This document shows positions 1 through 7,468 of a stretch of DNA of 13,220 nucleotides, piece after piece. The number at the start of each line of letters is the position of its first letter. Positions within the stretch are counted from its first letter, which is position 1. The stretch lies in contig CAMDHL010000035.1 in the NCBI GenBank assembly GCA_945898105.1, forward strand, positions 1-13,220. Reading direction: 5' to 3'. This stretch comes from Comamonas sp. lk. Its GTDB lineage: Bacteria; Pseudomonadota; Gammaproteobacteria; Burkholderiales; Burkholderiaceae_C. Below the pieces are notes generated by a model. It was not told where the DNA came from, made no database searches, and worked only from the letters and a program-made list of their open reading frames with translations. The translations under genes and the position numbers were made by a program.

Positions 1-1466
1 ATGGCGAGGTGGTGCAAAGTGCTGCACAGGCGTGGAAAGCGGCGCAGTCCATCGGCTTGCCCGTGGTTATCAAGCCCTACGATGGAAACCATGGGCGGGG
101 CGTTTCGCTCGAACTGGAAAACCAGGTGGACATTGAAGCCGCCTTTGCACTCGCAAATCAGGAGGGCAATGGGCAGGTCATCGTGGAGGAATTCATCCGA
201 GGCAATGAACACCGCCTGCTGGTGGTAGGTCGCCAGGTTGTCGCCGCGGCCAGGGGCACTACGCTCTTTGTACTGGGTGATGGGAATTCAAATATCAACC
301 AACTGGTCGACCAGCAAATCAATAGCGATCCGCGCCGCGGACGCGCCGAGTCCTTCCCGCTAAATGTGGTCGATTTGGACGATAGCCCGGAAGTGATGCT
401 GGAGCTCGAACGCATTGGCCTGGCGCCGCATTCGGTACCCGAGGCCGGTCAAAAAGTGTTAATTCAGCGCAATGGCAATGTGGCTTTTGATGTGACCAGC
501 GAAGTCCACCCCAGCGTGGCCCGGGCCGCAGCTCTGGCTGCGCGGGTAGTGGGCCTTGACATAGCGGGCGTTGACATGGTCTTGGAAAACTGCGCCCTGC
601 CGCTGGATCGGCAACGCGGCGCCGTGATCGAAGTTAACGCCAGCCCCGGACTGCTGGCCCACATTAAGCCGGCCAATGGCACCGGCCAACCGGTCGGCAC
701 AGCCATCATCAGCCACCTGTTTGACAGCAAGCAAGATGGACGTATCCCGATTGTTGGCATCACCGGAACACAAAACACCGTTCACATTGCACGCCTGGTC
801 GCGTGGCTGGTACACATCAGTGGTAAACATGTCGGCTTAGCATGTACCCAAGGCTTGTACCTGGACAGCCGTAAGGTAGACGCCGCTGACAGCAGCACCT
901 GGGATGCGGGACAACGCATCCTGATGAACCGCTCCGTACAGGCTGCCGTTTTTGAGAACCCTTGCACCACCATTCTTGGGCAAGGCCTGGCCTATGACCG
1001 TTGCCAAGTCGGCGTGGTCACGGATGTCGGCTGGGAAGAAAGCCTGCGCGACTTCGACATCATGGACGCCGAGCAAAATTTCAAGGTCGCGCGCACCCAG
1101 GTTGATGTGGTGCTGCCCAGCGGCTGCGCTGTGATCAATGCGATGGACCCACAGGCCGTTGAGCTGGCCGAACTGTGTGACGGCCGGGTCATTTTTTACG
1201 CGCCGTCGCCCGAACATCCGACGCTACTGGCCCACCGCGCAAAAGGCCATCAGGTGGTGTGCCTGCGCGAGAACAGCATCGTGCTGGCGCATGGCGCTCA
1301 GGAACGGCCTTTGCTTGGGCTCGATAGCCTCAAACCGGCTAAAGCGGCCCAGCCAGAGATGGTTATGGCCGCGGTAGCGGCCGCATGGGCCCTGAACATC
1401 TCGCCGGAACTAATTGCTGCTGGATTACGCACCTTCGAGTCCAACCCGCAAAAAACGCCTTACTAA
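1..1466 (+). CDS. cphA': Cyanophycin synthetase-like protein CphA' (5'-partial, degenerate Mur-ligase half)
   Basis: The reading frame is open from the window edge, so the gene starts upstream. By alignment to the downstream CphA about 223 N-terminal residues are missing, giving a full length near 710. Numbering from the GTG codon at 9, the ATP-grasp domain is well kept: VVIKPYDGNHGRGV at 19-32, EEFIRGNEHRLLVVG at 60-74 and EVNASPG at 208-214. In CphA this domain adds aspartate to the backbone. The Mur-ligase-like part, which adds arginine, is degenerate. The P-loop that reads GTNGKTTT in CphA is GTQNTVHI at 253-260, without the lysine. ETARGG is replaced by ENPCTT at 316-321. The histidine of the GSGDHLG motif is gone. 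The protein stops where the third Mur domain would begin, so it has no GHNPD motif. A shorter cphA' beside cphA is known in other Burkholderiales. The P-loop loss is seen directly; that it is typical of the CphA' group is from memory. The gene ends 50 bp before cphA and is probably cotranscribed with it. Confidence 0.88.
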   Translation, partial: GEVVQSAAQAWKAAQSIGLPVVIKPYDGNHGRGVSLELENQVDIEAAFALANQEGNGQVIVEEFIRGNEHRLLVVGRQVVAAARGTTLFVLGDGNSNINQLVDQQINSDPRRGRAESFPLNVVDLDDSPEVMLELERIGLAPHSVPEAGQKVLIQRNGNVAFDVTSEVHPSVARAAALAARVVGLDIAGVDMVLENCALPLDRQRGAVIEVNASPGLLAHIKPANGTGQPVGTAIISHLFDSKQDGRIPIVGITGTQNTVHIARLVAWLVHISGKHVGLACTQGLYLDSRKVDAADSSTWDAGQRILMNRSVQAAVFENPCTTILGQGLAYDRCQVGVVTDVGWEESLRDFDIMDAEQNFKVARTQVDVVLPSGCAVINAMDPQAVELAELCDGRVIFYAPSPEHPTLLAHRAKGHQVVCLRENSIVLAHGAQERPLLGLDSLKPAKAAQPEMVMAAVAAAWALNISPELIAAGLRTFESNPQKTPY

Positions 1467-1516
1467 CTCTAACGCCTCCTTCACGCACAAGCCGAGCTGC
1501 CTACCGGACAACACCC

Positions 1517-4087
1517 ATGGAAGTCACCCGCATTCGCGCCCTGCGCGGCCCCAATCTCTGGAGCCACCACACCGCCATTCAAGCTGTCGTCATCTGCGCC
1601 CCTAGCGAGTGGGCCATTACCGATCTACTGGGCTTTGAGACCAGGCTGCGTGCGCGCTTTCCGGAAATCAGTCCCTTCCAGCCTATAGGAAACGAGAACA
1701 CAGTACCCCTTGCCAGCGTGCTCGAGCTGGCCACCCTGGGTTTACAAGCGCAAGCTGGCTGCCCGGTCACCTTCAGCTGCACCAAGCCAACGCTAGAGGC
1801 CGGGGTATTCCAAGTCGTTGTCGAATACAGCGAAGAAGCGGTTGGACGCTTAGCGCTGGAGTTAGCAAACACACTCTGCCAGTCCGCCTTGGACGATACG
1901 CCTTTTGACCTGTCCAGTGTGCTGCACCAATTGCGCGAACTCGACGAAGACGTGCGCCTGGGCCCAAGCACCGGATCGGTGGTGAATGCCGCCCTGGCGC
2001 GCAATATTCCATACAGCCGCATGACCGATGGCAGCATGGTTCGCTTTGGCTGGGGCAGCAAGCAAAGGCGCATACAAGCCGCCGAAATCGACTCCACAAG
2101 TGCCATCGCCGAGGCGATCGCGCAGGACAAGGAGTTGAGCAAACGCCTGCTGCATGCAGCGGGTGTCCCGGTGCCCCGTGGCCGCGCGGTCCGCGATGCT
2201 GATGACGCATGGAAAGCCGCGCAAGACATCGGCTTGCCGGTCGTGGTTAAACCCCTGGACGGCAACCAGGGCAAGGGCGTGACGGTCAACATCCTCAATG
2301 AAGCGCAATTGCGCGCCGCCTATGCCGTGGCTACCGAGTTCCGAGACACCGTGTTAGTTGAACGCTATATGCCCGGCAACGATTTCCGCCTACTGGTAGT
2401 GGGCGACAAATTAGTAGCTGCAGCCCGGCGCGATCCACCCAAGGTAGTGGGTGATGGCGCACACACCGTCGCGCAACTTGTCGACATCGTCAACGCCGAC
2501 CCACGGCGCGGCGAGGGCCATTCCACCGCATTGACCAAAATTCGCTTTGACGGAATTGCCCTGGATTGCTTACGTAGCCAAGGCTTTGATGCCAGCTCGA
2601 TCCCGGAAAAAGGCCAGCGCGTCAATTTGCGTAACAACGCCAACCTATCGACGGGTGGCTCGGCGACCGACGTCACCGACGACGTGCACCCGGACGTGGC
2701 AGCGCGCGCAGTGACCGCTGCACACATGGTGGGCTTGCATATTTGCGGCGTGGACTTAGTGTGCGACAGCATCTTGCGGCCTATCGAGGAGCAAGGCGGC
2801 GGCGTGGTGGAGGTCAATGCAGCGCCGGGCTTGCGTATGCATCTAAACCCCTCATTCGGCAAAGGACGGGCGGTAGGCGAAGCGATCATGTCCAGCCTGT
2901 TTAAAAGCGGGCAGGATGGCCGCATACCCATTGTGGCCGTCACCGGCACCAATGGCAAAACCACGACAGTGCGTCTAATTTCGCACCTGCTGGCGCAACA
3001 GGGCTGGTGTGTGGGCATGACCAACACCGATGGCGTGTATGTCGATGGCCATTGCATTGACACCGGCGACTGCAGTGGCCCCAAGAGCGCGAAAAATGTG
3101 TTGCACCACCCCGATGTAGATGCGGCAGTGCTCGAAACAGCACGTGGCGGCATCTTGCGCGAGGGCCTGGCCTTTGACAAATGCGATGTGGCCGTGGTGA
3201 CCAATGTGGGCAGTGGTGACCATCTGGGCCTGAACTACATCACCACGGTCGACGAATTGGCCGTGCTAAAGCGGGTGATCGTACAAAACGTGGCCGCCAG
3301 CGGCACTGCGGTTTTGAACGCTACCGATCCCATCGTCTCCGCCATGTCGGCCAAATCCCGGGGTGCGGTGACGTTTTTCTCGCTGGATCAGTTCCATCCT
3401 GTCATGGCAACACACCGTGCGCAGGGACGCGCGGTGGTGTATGTCGAGAAGGGGCAAATCGTTGCCGCCAAAGGTTCAGAAAAACACTACCTGAACCTGA
3501 TCGACATTCCCGTCACCCTGGGCGGTGCGATCGGCTTCCAAGTGGAAAATGTGATGGCCAGCGTCGCGGCAGCCTGGGCTTTGGGGGTGGATTGGAATAC
3601 GGTGCGCAGCGGTCTAGCCAGCTTTTCGAGTGAACAAAATAATGCGCAAGGGCGCTTCAATGTGTTTGATTACAAGGGCGCAACCGTGATCGCCGACTAT
3701 GGCCATAACCCCGACGCCATGGCAGCCCTGGTGCAGGCCGTGCAAGCCATGCCAGCGAGCCGTCGCAGCGTGGTTATCAGCGGACCGGGCGACCGCCGAA
3801 ATGACGACATCCGTCAGATCACCCAAATACTGGGTGACGCTTTTGAGGAAGTGGTGATGTATGAAGACCAATGCCAGCGCGGGCGCGCCGACGGTGAGGT
3901 AATGGCGTTGCTGCGGGAAGGTTTGGCTAATGCCAACAAGGCAACTAAGCGCAGCGAAATTTATGGCGAGTTTCTGGCAATTGACACTGCATTGAACGGT
4001 TTACAAGCAGGTGAATTGTGTTTGGTGCTGGTCGATCAGGTACCCGAAGCGATTGCACACATCCAATCGCGTATCAAGGAACTGTAA
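1517..4087 (+). CDS. cphA: Cyanophycin synthetase CphA
   Basis: A cytoplasmic enzyme that builds multi-L-arginyl-poly-L-aspartate (cyanophycin), an insoluble nitrogen store, using ATP, aspartate and arginine. The protein is 856 residues, normal for the family. The N-terminal domain covers about 1-160. The ATP-grasp domain covers about 161-465, with VVVKPLDGNQGKGV at 242-255, ERYMPGNDFRLLVVG at 282-296 and EVNAAPG at 432-438. The Mur-ligase-like half covers about 468-856: P-loop GTNGKTTT at 477-484, ETARGGILREGLAFD at 540-554, VTNVGSGDHLG at 561-571, GRFNVFDYKG at 712-721, ADYGHNPD at 726-733 and GPGDRRNDD at 756-764. All nucleotide-binding motifs look intact, so it should be active. I chose the ATG at 1517 because MEVTRIRALRGPNLW is the conserved family start; the frame stays open further upstream, but that stretch overlaps cphA' and looks noncoding. 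No strong Shine-Dalgarno is visible, and translation may partly depend on cphA' 50 bp upstream. No cyanophycinase gene is in the window. Confidence 0.96.
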   Translation: MEVTRIRALRGPNLWSHHTAIQAVVICAPSEWAITDLLGFETRLRARFPEISPFQPIGNENTVPLASVLELATLGLQAQAGCPVTFSCTKPTLEAGVFQVVVEYSEEAVGRLALELANTLCQSALDDTPFDLSSVLHQLRELDEDVRLGPSTGSVVNAALARNIPYSRMTDGSMVRFGWGSKQRRIQAAEIDSTSAIAEAIAQDKELSKRLLHAAGVPVPRGRAVRDADDAWKAAQDIGLPVVVKPLDGNQGKGVTVNILNEAQLRAAYAVATEFRDTVLVERYMPGNDFRLLVVGDKLVAAARRDPPKVVGDGAHTVAQLVDIVNADPRRGEGHSTALTKIRFDGIALDCLRSQGFDASSIPEKGQRVNLRNNANLSTGGSATDVTDDVHPDVAARAVTAAHMVGLHICGVDLVCDSILRPIEEQGGGVVEVNAAPGLRMHLNPSFGKGRAVGEAIMSSLFKSGQDGRIPIVAVTGTNGKTTTVRLISHLLAQQGWCVGMTNTDGVYVDGHCIDTGDCSGPKSAKNVLHHPDVDAAVLETARGGILREGLAFDKCDVAVVTNVGSGDHLGLNYITTVDELAVLKRVIVQNVAASGTAVLNATDPIVSAMSAKSRGAVTFFSLDQFHPVMATHRAQGRAVVYVEKGQIVAAKGSEKHYLNLIDIPVTLGGAIGFQVENVMASVAAAWALGVDWNTVRSGLASFSSEQNNAQGRFNVFDYKGATVIADYGHNPDAMAALVQAVQAMPASRRSVVISGPGDRRNDDIRQITQILGDAFEEVVMYEDQCQRGRADGEVMALLREGLANANKATKRSEIYGEFLAIDTALNGLQAGELCLVLVDQVPEAIAHIQSRIKEL

Positions 4088-4134
4088 GTTCTAACCGCCT
4101 CGCTGCTATGCCTGTCGATTAGGGCGCAATCCGC

Positions 4135-5145
4135 TTAAATTTCAGCCGAAGGCTCGCGGCTCATCAATACCGCAACTGCCTGTGCGGGCGCCAAATGCCC
4201 GTCCAGCAAAGCTACAACGCAGCGTGTGATCGGCATTTGTACCCCCAAAGCATCGGCGCGTTGCAAAACGGTACGGGCACTGTAAACGCCTTCCGCTACA
4301 TGCCCCAAAGACTGAATTGCTTGTTCCAGAGTTTGCCCCTGCGCCAGCGCTAAACCGATACGCCGGTTGCGCGACAGATCTCCGGTTGCGGTAAGGACCA
4401 GATCGCCTAAGCCACTCAGGCCCATAAAGGTTTCGGCCTTGGCGCCCAATGCGAGGCCAAGGCGCGTCATTTCAGCCAGTCCACGGGTTATCAATGCCGC
4501 TCGCGCATTCAAACCAAGTTGCAAGCCGTCGCACAAACCGGTGGCGATAGAAAGCACATTTTTAACGGCACCGCCCACTTCGACACCCGGCACATCGTCA
4601 CTGGCATAGACCCGCAAATGTGGGCCGTGAAAAGCCTCGACCATGGCGCTGCGGACGCTGCCGTGCACGCTGGCTGCCACCAATGCTGTAGGCTGCCCTA
4701 GCGCAACTTCCATGGCAAAACTCGGTCCGCTGAGTACGCCAGTCTGCAGCGCAGGCGCAATCTGCATTTGGATTTCATGCCCCAGCAATCCGCGCCCCGA
4801 GTTAGCGCTTGCGGCTTCAAAGCCTTTACATAACCAAGCTACAGGCGCCTTGATGTCACTGACCATGGCGAGCACTTCACGCAGTCCCGCCATGGGGGTG
4901 CCGATGACCACGAGATCCTGGGTGGCCAGATGGGTTCGTAAATAATTGCCTTGCAACTGGCTGATACGCAATGCCTCAGTCAGCGCAACACCAGGCAGAT
5001 AGCGAGGGTTTTGTCGCTCGCTTTGCATGGCTCTTTGTTGACGGGCGTCACGGGCCCACAAGGTAACAATATGGTGCGGCGTGCGCGATGTCGCTACCGC
5101 CAAGGCGCTGCCCCATGCACCCGCGCCCAAGACCGTGATTTTCAT
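4135..5145 (-). CDS. gpsA: NAD(P)H-dependent glycerol-3-phosphate dehydrogenase
   Basis: Reduces dihydroxyacetone phosphate to sn-glycerol 3-phosphate in the cytoplasm, supplying the backbone for phospholipid synthesis. The protein is 336 residues, the usual length. It opens with the Rossmann motif GAGAWG at 7-12, followed by VIGTPM at 80-85, CKGFE at 106-110 (conserved lysine 107), LSGPSFA at 138-144, and [13 protein letters not shown] at 191-203 with catalytic lysine 195. [12 protein letters not shown] at 241-252 and the RN pair at 259-260 of the substrate and cofactor region are also present. The ATG at 5145 is fixed by an in-frame TAG nine bases upstream. It is the last gene of the minus-strand rhodanese-grxC-secB-gpsA cluster, 43 bp after secB. 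It converges on cphA with 47 bp between the stops, where I see no clear intrinsic terminator. Co-occurrence with secB and grxC is common in proteobacteria. Confidence 0.96.
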   Translation of the reverse strand: MKITVLGAGAWGSALAVATSRTPHHIVTLWARDARQQRAMQSERQNPRYLPGVALTEALRISQLQGNYLRTHLATQDLVVIGTPMAGLREVLAMVSDIKAPVAWLCKGFEAASANSGRGLLGHEIQMQIAPALQTGVLSGPSFAMEVALGQPTALVAASVHGSVRSAMVEAFHGPHLRVYASDDVPGVEVGGAVKNVLSIATGLCDGLQLGLNARAALITRGLAEMTRLGLALGAKAETFMGLSGLGDLVLTATGDLSRNRRIGLALAQGQTLEQAIQSLGHVAEGVYSARTVLQRADALGVQMPITRCVVALLDGHLAPAQAVAVLMSREPSAEI

Positions 5146-5188
5146 GGGCTAAGGGTCACATCGAGTTAAACGTTTTGCAAGGTGTGCC

Positions 5189-5647
5189 TTATTGCGGCAG
5201 GGTGCTGGACGAACTGTTCTGCGCCGCCTGGCTTTGTTGCTGCTCGTACATGGCTTGGAAGTTGATTTCAGACAAATGCACGGGCGGAAAACCGCTGCGC
5301 TGGATCAGATCGGCCACATTGCCGCGTAGATAGGGGTATACGATTTGCGGGCAGGCAATCCCCATGATCGGGCCCATTTGCTCTTCGGGTAAGTTGCGCA
5401 CTTCAAAAATACCCGCCTGTTTAACCTCCACCAGAAAAACCGTTTTGTCTTTGATTTTGGTGTGCACGGTGGCGGTGACGCTGACTTCAAACACGCCTTC
5501 TGCCACCGGGTTGGCTTCTATACCCAACTGAATATCTACCGAGGGTTGTTCCTGCTCAAGCAAGATAGCGGGCGAATTAGGCTGCTCCATCGATGCCTCT
5601 TTAAGGTAAACGCGTTGGATTTGGAAAACCGGGGCTTGTTCTGACAT
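5189..5647 (-). CDS. secB: Protein-export chaperone SecB
   Basis: A cytosolic tetrameric chaperone that keeps preproteins unfolded and hands them to SecA for Sec export. The protein is 152 residues from the chosen start. Family features include the acidic N-terminal region, [10 protein letters not shown] near residues 8-17, a beta-rich core with [12 protein letters not shown], the conserved stretch [12 protein letters not shown], and [16 protein letters not shown] near the C-terminus, followed by the usual low-complexity Gln/Ser tail. I prefer the ATG at 5647 ([11 protein letters not shown]) over the in-frame ATG three codons upstream at 5656, because SecB proteins typically begin a few residues before the FQIQRVY-type segment and a GAAAG purine run lies about 11 bases before it. 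A strong hairpin at 5673-5699 with a U-rich 3' side sits just upstream in the probable leader. The gene lies between grxC and gpsA on the same strand. Confidence 0.95.
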   Translation of the reverse strand: MSEQAPVFQIQRVYLKEASMEQPNSPAILLEQEQPSVDIQLGIEANPVAEGVFEVSVTATVHTKIKDKTVFLVEVKQAGIFEVRNLPEEQMGPIMGIACPQIVYPYLRGNVADLIQRSGFPPVHLSEINFQAMYEQQQSQAAQNSSSSTLPQ

Positions 5648-5672
5648 AGCGTGCATCTTTCAAATGAAAACA

Positions 5673-5699
5673 AAGCCCACCGTACTAAATGGTGGGCTT
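5673..5699 (-). terminator. Hairpin with U-rich tail between grxC and secB (intrinsic terminator or attenuator)
   Basis: The arms AAGCCCACC (5673-5681) and GGTGGGCTT (5691-5699) form a perfect 9 bp stem with a 9-base loop. Read on the minus strand, the stem is followed by TGTTTTCATTTG, a U-rich stretch as at intrinsic terminators. On the plus strand there is no T tract. It lies 79 bp after the grxC stop and only 25 bp before the secB ATG. It therefore could end grxC transcription, but must also be in the secB leader unless secB has a promoter in those 25 bp. Confidence 0.7.
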
Positions 5700-5778
5700 G
5701 TGGGTTAGGGCGAAGGGGCTAGGAAGCCGTCGGCGCCCTGAATTATCGCAGTAGGCCTAGGCGGGCTGTGCGCCCTTC

Positions 5779-6042
5779 TCAAGCGGCGAGCAACAGGGGC
5801 ATCAGGCCCCCCCGACTGTCCAAGTCCATAAGGTCATCACAGCCACCCACATGGGTGTCACCGATAAAGATTTGCGGAACCGTGCGCCGCCCAGTGCGTT
5901 CCATCATGGCGGCGCGTTCGGAGGGGTTGGTGTCGATACGGATTTCTTCTATCGCCTCCACCCCTTTGGATTTGAGGATACGCTTGGCCTGCACACAATA
6001 AGGGCAGACTGCGGTGGTGTACATCTTCACGTTTTGCATCAT
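5779..6042 (-). CDS. grxC: Glutaredoxin 3 (Grx)
   Basis: A small cytosolic thiol-disulfide oxidoreductase that uses glutathione to reduce disulfides and mixed disulfides. The protein is 87 residues, typical of GrxC. The active site CPYC is at 13-16 after the first beta strand (VKMYTTAV). The cis-proline motif TVPQIFI is at 54-60. The glutathione-binding turn GGCDDLMDL is at 66-74. Two Met codons are adjacent at 6042 and 6039; the second (MQNVKMYTT) is an equally good start and has a GAG six bases upstream, so the start is uncertain by one codon. It follows the rhodanese gene by 37 bp, suggesting cotranscription, and precedes secB. Confidence 0.95.
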   Translation of the reverse strand: MMQNVKMYTTAVCPYCVQAKRILKSKGVEAIEEIRIDTNPSERAAMMERTGRRTVPQIFIGDTHVGGCDDLMDLDSRGGLMPLLLAA

Positions 6043-6079
6043 CGACTCAATGGGAAAACTAAGGTTTTAAAAAATCGGC

Positions 6080-6487
6080 TCAGACTTTTTCGAGCGGAAG
6101 ACCGGCGCTCTTCCAGGCCGTCAGACCACCACCGAGCGAATGGACTTGCTCATAGCCCAGGGTTTTGGCCGTAGCCATCGCGCGGGCCGAGCGCGCACCC
6201 GACTGGCATACCAGAATCAAAGGTAGGCCCTTGTTTTTGGCCGCTGCGGCCAGTTTGGCCTGCAGGTCGGCGAGGGGAATATTTTTCGAACCCACGATGT
6301 GTCCCGCGGCGAACTCAGCGGGTTCACACACATCGACCACGACGGCTTTTTCCCGGTTGATCAATGAAACCGCATCATTGGCACTCAGACCGCCACTACT
6401 TGCATTTTGCAGCACCGGAGCGAGCAATAAGGCGCCGGAAGTCAGGACCAGGGCGATCAACATCCAGTTATCGAGAAAAAATTTCAC
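6080..6487 (-). CDS. Membrane-anchored rhodanese-domain protein
   Basis: A single-domain sulfurtransferase-type protein of 135 residues, probably tethered to the inner membrane. I chose the GTG at 6487 (VKFFLDNWMLIAL) because AAGGA lies six bases upstream and homologues begin with this KFFLDNW segment. An in-frame extension to an ATG at 6571 is possible but reads like noncoding sequence and runs into the divergent control region. A hydrophobic segment covers about residues 8-26 (WMLIALVLTSGALLLAPVL). The rhodanese domain follows: VVVDVCEPAEFAAGHI at 49-64, and the active loop CQSGAR at 94-99 with catalytic Cys94, then GYEQVHSLGGGLTAW at 111-125. The usual DVR of this family is DVC here (Cys54). 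It is the first gene of the minus-strand cluster, divergent from gpmA. Its physiological substrate cannot be told from sequence. Confidence 0.93.
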   Translation of the reverse strand: MKFFLDNWMLIALVLTSGALLLAPVLQNASSGGLSANDAVSLINREKAVVVDVCEPAEFAAGHIVGSKNIPLADLQAKLAAAAKNKGLPLILVCQSGARSARAMATAKTLGYEQVHSLGGGLTAWKSAGLPLEKV

Positions 6488-6527
6488 TAGGGTTCCTTGA
6501 GGTGTACTGTGGGTTGGACAATCGGGC

Positions 6528-6537
6528 ATTTTAGAAT
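6528..6537. promoter_or_regulatory. Candidate overlapping divergent -10 elements in the rhodanese/gpmA control region
   Basis: In the 110 bp between the two divergent starts, TAGAAT at 6532-6537 (plus strand, toward gpmA) and TAAAAT at 6533-6528 (minus strand, toward the rhodanese operon) each match five of six bases of the sigma-70 -10 consensus. They share bases, inside an imperfect palindrome GCATT-TTAG-AATGC at 6527-6540. I could not find a convincing -35 box at normal spacing for either direction, so this is a weak call. Confidence 0.35.
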
Positions 6538-6597
6538 GCGCCGTGAACCCGCACGGCCCCCGCGGCTGCAATCCCCTTCAATCCCCCTTTTCCTGCC

Positions 6598-7344
6598 ATG
6601 CACCGTCTTGTACTGATCCGCCACGGCGAATCCACCTGGAATCTTGAAAACCGCTTTACCGGATGGACCGATGTGGACCTGACGCCGACCGGCGTTGAAC
6701 AGGCACAAAACGCCGGGCGCTTGCTAAAAGCCGAAGGTTATGGGTTTGATCTGGCTTACACCAGCATGCTGAAGCGGGCCACGCGCACCCTATGGCATTG
6801 CCTGGACCAAATGGATTGCACCTGGCTGCCGGTGGTGCATAGCTGGCGGCTCAACGAGCGCCACTACGGCGCTTTGCAAGGCCTGAACAAAGCCGATACG
6901 GCACGCCAATACGGCGAGCAACAGGTGCTGGTGTGGCGGCGCAGCTTTGATGTGCCGCCCCCAGCGCTTGAGGCGTCCGATCCGCGCTGCGAGCGGGGCG
7001 ACCCACGCTACGCCAAACTGGCAGCAGGCCAAGTGCCGCTAACCGAATGCCTGAAAGACACGGTGGAGCGCGTTATGCCCTTCTGGCAGGAATCGGTTGC
7101 GCCAGCCTTGCGCGCAGGCAAGCGCCCAGTCATCGCGGCGCACGGCAATTCCATACGCGCGCTGGTGAAATACCTGGACAACGTTGGTGATGATGACATC
7201 GTGGGCGTCAATATCCCCAATGGGATACCCCTGATTTACGAACTAGACGCAGAGTTGAAACCTATCCGCCACTACTATTTGGGCGACGCGCAGGCGGCAG
7301 CTGAGGCAGCGAAAGCCGTGGCGTCGCAAGGCAAAACGGCTTGA
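6598..7344 (+). CDS. gpmA: 2,3-bisphosphoglycerate-dependent phosphoglycerate mutase
   Basis: Interconverts 3- and 2-phosphoglycerate in glycolysis and gluconeogenesis through a phosphohistidine. The protein is 248 residues, matching the dPGM family. The signature [10 protein letters not shown] is at 6-15 with the phosphorylated His9. NRFTGW is at 18-23, and [11 protein letters not shown] at 55-65. [13 protein letters not shown] is at 86-98, with catalytic Glu87. The second histidine is in [15 protein letters not shown] at 180-194 (His182). [12 protein letters not shown] at 206-217 is the usual C-terminal motif. A short Ala-rich tail follows. The ATG at 6598 gives the canonical [12 protein letters not shown] start; the region before it is C/T rich with no clear Shine-Dalgarno. 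It is divergent from the rhodanese operon and is followed 124 bp later by ctpA. Confidence 0.97.
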   Translation: MHRLVLIRHGESTWNLENRFTGWTDVDLTPTGVEQAQNAGRLLKAEGYGFDLAYTSMLKRATRTLWHCLDQMDCTWLPVVHSWRLNERHYGALQGLNKADTARQYGEQQVLVWRRSFDVPPPALEASDPRCERGDPRYAKLAAGQVPLTECLKDTVERVMPFWQESVAPALRAGKRPVIAAHGNSIRALVKYLDNVGDDDIVGVNIPNGIPLIYELDAELKPIRHYYLGDAQAAAEAAKAVASQGKTA

Positions 7345-7468
7345 AGGCGGCGCGCAGCCGATCCGATAGCCCTGCCCCCACGGCATAGCACATTCAAAGG
7401 CACAATAGAACCCTTGCGGGCGCTACCTTGGCCTCTGGCAAATCGGTATACAGGAAACGGAAACGACT

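Noticed and set aside
1385..1516. Extension of cphA upstream to a start inside cphA'
   Set aside because: The extra 44 residues are a shadow of the cphA' end. CphA proteins begin with the MEVTRIRALRGPNLW-type segment at 1517.
1467..1516. Frameshifted remnant of a lost C-terminal domain between cphA' and cphA
   Set aside because: Only 50 bp are present and no GRFN- or GHNPD-like codons are found in any frame, so the domain is absent rather than shifted.
1579..2298. Long open frame antisense to cphA (239 codons)
   Set aside because: It lies opposite well-conserved cphA codons, is rich in Ser, Arg and Thr with no recognisable motif, and is explained by the GC-rich codon pattern of the real gene.
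2365..3204. Long open frame antisense to cphA (279 codons)
   Set aside because: It mirrors the ATP-grasp and P-loop coding region of cphA, has a composition typical of shadow frames, and shows no family motif.
6488..6571. N-terminal extension of the rhodanese to an ATG at 6571
   Set aside because: The added 28 residues have no family similarity, would overlap the candidate promoter, and the GTG at 6487 has a good AAGGA site six bases upstream.
7345..7468. Promoter of ctpA in the gpmA-ctpA gap
   Set aside because: An AATAGAAC stretch could be a -10, but no -35 at acceptable spacing was found, and read-through from gpmA is equally possible.
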